Positions 5,379 through 7,112 of a stretch of DNA of 7,112 nucleotides are shown piece by piece; position 1 is the first letter of the stretch; every line of letters begins with the position of its first letter. This DNA is from UBA5109 sp038148435 (GTDB lineage: Bacteria > Pseudomonadota > Gammaproteobacteria > Pseudomonadales > Pseudohongiellaceae), in contig JAYQVM010000090.1 of the NCBI GenBank assembly GCA_038148435.1, forward strand, positions 1 through 7,112, in the 5' to 3' direction. The notes beneath the pieces are model-generated. The model worked only from the letters and a program-made list of their open reading frames with translations, was not told where the DNA came from and searched no databases. Made by a program: the position numbers and the translations under genes.

Positions 5379-6047
5379 ATGAACGAATTTGGTTATGGTC
5401 TCGAACGATCGCAGCAGTCGATACTGGCAACCAACAAGGTATTGAAAAATACCTATATGTTGTTGTCGATGACACTACTTTTCAGTGCTTTCACTGCAGC
5501 TGTCTCCATGGCTGTTGGGATTGGCCAAGGTCTCGCACTGATTCTCATGCTAGTGAGTTTTGGTTTGCTGTTCTGGGTGCATAAAGCTGCAGAGAGCAGC
5601 CAAGGAATCATCGCGATTTTTGCCTTTACGGGCTGTCTGGGAGCCTCGCTTGGACCGATGCTGAGTTCCTATTTAGCATTGTCAAATGGACCTGGCATTG
5701 TCCTACAGGCGTTGGGAGGTACCGGCCTGATATTCTTTACCCTGTCTGGGTATGCCCTGACCACGAGAAAGGATTTCTCCTTCATGCGCGGCTTCCTGTT
5801 TACTGGCCTTATTGTGGCGGTCGTTGCCATGCTATTGAATATTTTTTTACAGATTCCAGTATTGAGCCTCGTAATTTCAGCGGCTGTGATCATGATCATG
5901 TCTGGGCTGATTTTGTTTGATACCAGCCGAATAATTCACGGCGGGGAAACCAACTACATCAGAGCGACTGTGTCCCTGTATCTCAATATTTACAATATTT
6001 TTATTCATCTGCTGCATTTGATTGCGATGTTTTCTGGCAGGGAATAA
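5379..6047 (+). CDS. yccA: YccA, Bax inhibitor-1 family inner-membrane protein
   Basis: This 222-residue protein is predicted to have seven membrane helices (about 26-46, 50-68, 76-98, 104-124, 137-157, 162-181 and 197-217). It is close to E. coli YccA along its length: TNKVLKNTYMLLSMTL, FAFTGCLGASLGP, YALTTRKDFSFM, LNIFLQIPVL and the very conserved IIHGGETNYIRATVSLY. In E. coli YccA is a substrate and modulator of the membrane protease FtsH and protects SecY when secretion jams. Asp181 (FDTSRII), one half of the di-aspartyl pH sensor known from Bacillus YetJ, is kept, but the second position is Asn203 (YLNIYN), so that latch is incomplete here. Two ATGs and a TTG precede or coincide with the start; 5379 is chosen by ribosome-binding-site spacing. 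A strong terminator follows. Confidence 0.94.
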   Translation: MNEFGYGLERSQQSILATNKVLKNTYMLLSMTLLFSAFTAAVSMAVGIGQGLALILMLVSFGLLFWVHKAAESSQGIIAIFAFTGCLGASLGPMLSSYLALSNGPGIVLQALGGTGLIFFTLSGYALTTRKDFSFMRGFLFTGLIVAVVAMLLNIFLQIPVLSLVISAAVIMIMSGLILFDTSRIIHGGETNYIRATVSLYLNIYNIFIHLLHLIAMFSGRE

Positions 6048-6065
6048 GCTTACTGCGACATAGGC

Positions 6066-6099
6066 AAAGCCCCACTGGCCAGGTCAGTGGGGCTTTTTT
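6066..6099 (+). terminator. Strong rho-independent terminator after yccA
   Basis: AAAGCCCCACTG at 6066-6077 pairs perfectly over 12 bp with CAGTGGGGCTTT at 6085-6096 around a 7-base loop, followed by six Ts (6094-6099). It begins 19 bases after the yccA stop and ends 23 bases before tusD. Confidence 0.92.
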
Positions 6100-6122
6100 A
6101 TTTCAGGTGGACAGGTTTACCC

Positions 6123-6515
6123 ATGCAAGGCTTTACTCTTGTCATACATGCTGCCCCTTGGTCTCAGGCGTCCAGTACGGCTTTCAACTTTGCCCGTGAG
6201 CTGCTGGCCCAGGGGCATCAGATATATCGATTGTTCTTTTATCAAGACGGGGTATTCAATGCCTTCTCCTATCTGGTGCCTAGCCAGGATGAAATAGATT
6301 TGGCTGAACAGTGGCAGGAACTAATCCAACGTCATGAACTGGATGCTGTAGTCTGTGTGGCATCGGCACTGAAGCGAGGAATTATCGACGATGCCGAAGC
6401 TCAGCGATATGAGCTACCAGCTGGTAATTTACGTGAAGGGTTTGTGATTAGTGGGCTAGGACAGTTGATCGATGCAGTGATCCAATCTGATCGAACGTTG
6501 AGTTTTCTGCCATGA
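6123..6515 (+). CDS. tusD: TusD, sulfur-relay sulfurtransferase subunit
   Basis: TusD is the cysteine-bearing subunit of the cytoplasmic TusBCD complex. It takes persulfide sulfur from TusA and passes it to TusE for MnmA-dependent 2-thiouridylation of wobble uridine in Lys, Glu and Gln tRNAs. The 130-residue product is the usual length (E. coli 128) and has a DsrE-like fold. Markers are FFYQDGVFNA (38-47), the active Cys78 in VVCVASALKRGI (same number as in E. coli), and GFVISGLGQL (106-115). The ATG at 6123 is chosen because it gives family length and has AGG eight bases upstream. The upstream GTG at 6087 lies inside the terminator stem. It overlaps tusC by ATGA, which indicates translational coupling. 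No dsrAB genes are visible, which favours Tus over the homologous sulfur-oxidation protein DsrE. Confidence 0.95.
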   Translation: MQGFTLVIHAAPWSQASSTAFNFARELLAQGHQIYRLFFYQDGVFNAFSYLVPSQDEIDLAEQWQELIQRHELDAVVCVASALKRGIIDDAEAQRYELPAGNLREGFVISGLGQLIDAVIQSDRTLSFLP

Positions 6516-6883
6516 GCACGAGCAAAACCAAAAACATTCTGGTGATCATCCGCCAGGCTCCCTATTCCTCGACGCTGCCGGCGGCAGCGCTTGAGGTGAT
6601 ACTGACGGCTGCTGCCTTTGAGCAGGAGCTTACACTGTTGTTTTATGGACAGGGAGTGTTGCACTTACTGGCAGACCAGCAGACTGATAAAAGTACTATA
6701 AAAAATATCAGTCGCGCCCTGCCTTCGCTGGAATTATATGAAGTGAGGCGCATCATCGCAGATGCCAAGGCCTTACGAAATAATGGCCTGCAGTCTGAAG
6801 AATTGCTGCTGCCGGTTGAACCATACTCTCCTCAGCAGATTGCTCGGCTTATTGCTGAGTCCGATCAGGTATTCAATTATTAG
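6512..6883 (+). CDS. tusC: TusC, sulfur-relay complex subunit
   Basis: TusC is a structural subunit of the TusBCD heterohexamer and a homologue of DsrF. The product has 123 residues (E. coli 119). Family traits are the N-terminal strand ILVIIRQAPYSS (9-20), an Ala-rich helix AAALEVILTAAAFEQ, and LTLLFYGQGVLHLLADQQ (40-57), where the GV-LL-Q pattern is typical. The conserved C-terminal half ends in IARLIAESDQVFNY. The protein contains no cysteine, consistent with a non-catalytic role. Its ATG overlaps the tusD stop by four bases, with only a weak TTGAG as ribosome binding site, so it is probably translated by coupling. tusB starts three bases after its stop codon, making a tight tusDCB operon. 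Confidence 0.94.
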   Translation: MSTSKTKNILVIIRQAPYSSTLPAAALEVILTAAAFEQELTLLFYGQGVLHLLADQQTDKSTIKNISRALPSLELYEVRRIIADAKALRNNGLQSEELLLPVEPYSPQQIARLIAESDQVFNY

Positions 6884-6885
6884 TC

Positions 6886-7056
6886 ATGACACTCCATATG
6901 GTGAATAAGGACCCGCTTGTCTCGAATGCACTCTCAGATTGCCTGGCAGTGCTGGCAGTGACAGAGGAAGATGCTGCCCTGCTCTTGATTGAAGATGCGG
7001 TCAATCTTGTTCTGCAGGGAAGTGAAGCCCTGCAAGGACTAAAGCACCCCTGTTAA
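6886..7056 (+). CDS. tusB: TusB, sulfur-relay subunit, cut short by an in-frame stop
   Basis: TusB is the third subunit of the TusBCD sulfur carrier (DsrH family). The N-terminus is convincing: TLHMVNKDPLVSNALSDCL, then DAALLLIEDAVNLVLQGSEAL, the LLLIED core strand being the family hallmark. Cys19 sits near the conserved cysteine of DsrH proteins (Cys20 in Allochromatium). Translation stops at TAA 7054-7056 after 56 residues, against about 95 in E. coli. The same frame then continues as a recognisable TusB C-terminal segment (see the next entry), so this is a nonsense-interrupted tusB or a local sequence error, not a naturally short protein. The start is three bases after the tusC stop, without a strong ribosome binding site; Met5 is an alternative. 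Loss of TusB would be expected to disable the complex. Confidence 0.85.
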   Translation: MTLHMVNKDPLVSNALSDCLAVLAVTEEDAALLLIEDAVNLVLQGSEALQGLKHPC

Positions 7057-7112
7057 GTTCGGCAAGAGGATCTGCAGGCGCGCGGCCTGCTAGACATGGC
7101 GCGGATACAAAT
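7057..7112 (+). pseudogene. tusB: Continuation of tusB beyond the in-frame stop, runs off the window
   Basis: Directly after the TAA the same frame reads VRQEDLQARGLLDMARIQ to the window edge. EDLQARGLL corresponds to the NEDLIARGL segment of E. coli TusB. The link between LQGL and EDL is about three residues shorter than in E. coli. Reading the junction one base over gives Pro-Val-Lys-Phe, resembling the family's PIKVY strand, so paired small indels near the CCCC at 7047-7050 are an alternative to a point nonsense mutation. Confidence 0.7.

Noticed and set aside
6087..6122. GTG start for a longer TusD
   Set aside because: The start falls within the terminator stem and adds 12 residues not found in the family; the ATG at 6123 gives the normal length and places the active cysteine at 78.
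1..7112. CRISPR array, insertion sequence ends or transposase
   Set aside because: No regularly spaced repeats of 20-40 bases, no terminal inverted repeats and no transposase frame were seen on either strand.
6123..7112. dsrEFH of a sulfur-oxidation operon
   Set aside because: Sequence and neighbours (yccA, tRNA-Ser) fit the tus version, and no dsrAB or other dsr genes are visible.

Overview
The window reads as a piece of a draft gammaproteobacterial genome, most likely from the Pseudomonadales/Cellvibrionales-type lineages. This rests on a YccA protein, a tusD-tusC-tusB cluster and a long Prc protease, all close to gammaproteobacterial family members. From memory, Pseudomonas has the same order of tRNA-Ser, YccA-type gene and tusDCB. 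A run of ten Ns at 4282-4291 shows that this is a scaffold, so the left part (1-4281) and right part (4292-7112) are joined only by assembly.

Left part. At the edge is the 5' end of a minus-strand gene with a TTG start (1-144) whose product looks helical and is unrecognised. It diverges from a complete 404-residue tyrosine recombinase (457-1671) with all six catalytic residues. The AT-rich stretch between them holds a spaced array of CACAAT hexamers and a 9-bp inverted repeat, which are plausible sites for a regulator or recombinase. Next is a complete tail-specific protease gene, prc (1784-3979), encoding a secreted periplasmic S41 peptidase with a PDZ domain and an intact Ser-Lys dyad. Downstream of prc are about 390 bases without a gene. 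They hold a possible terminator, a perfect 16-bp palindrome, a second nested dyad and the N gap.

Right part. An orphan ABC-transporter permease-like gene of the SsuC/TauC family (4369-5067) has a degenerate EAA loop. It converges on a tRNA-Ser(UGA) gene on the minus strand (5094-5184). The tRNA and yccA are transcribed divergently from a shared region with recognisable promoters, including a candidate heat-shock (sigma-32) promoter for yccA. yccA (5379-6047) ends at a strong intrinsic terminator. Only 23 bases later the sulfur-relay cluster begins: tusD (6123-6515), tusC (6512-6883, overlapping by ATGA) and tusB (from 6886). TusBCD carries sulfur from TusA to TusE and MnmA for 2-thiouridine at the wobble base of Lys, Glu and Gln tRNAs. 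Here tusB is interrupted by an in-frame TAA at 7054-7056, with recognisable TusB sequence continuing in the same frame to the window edge.

No complete new multi-gene system could be supported. The most novel elements are the recombinase with its divergent small gene and spaced hexamer array, the broken tusB, the palindromes beside the gap, and the candidate sigma-32 promoter of yccA.
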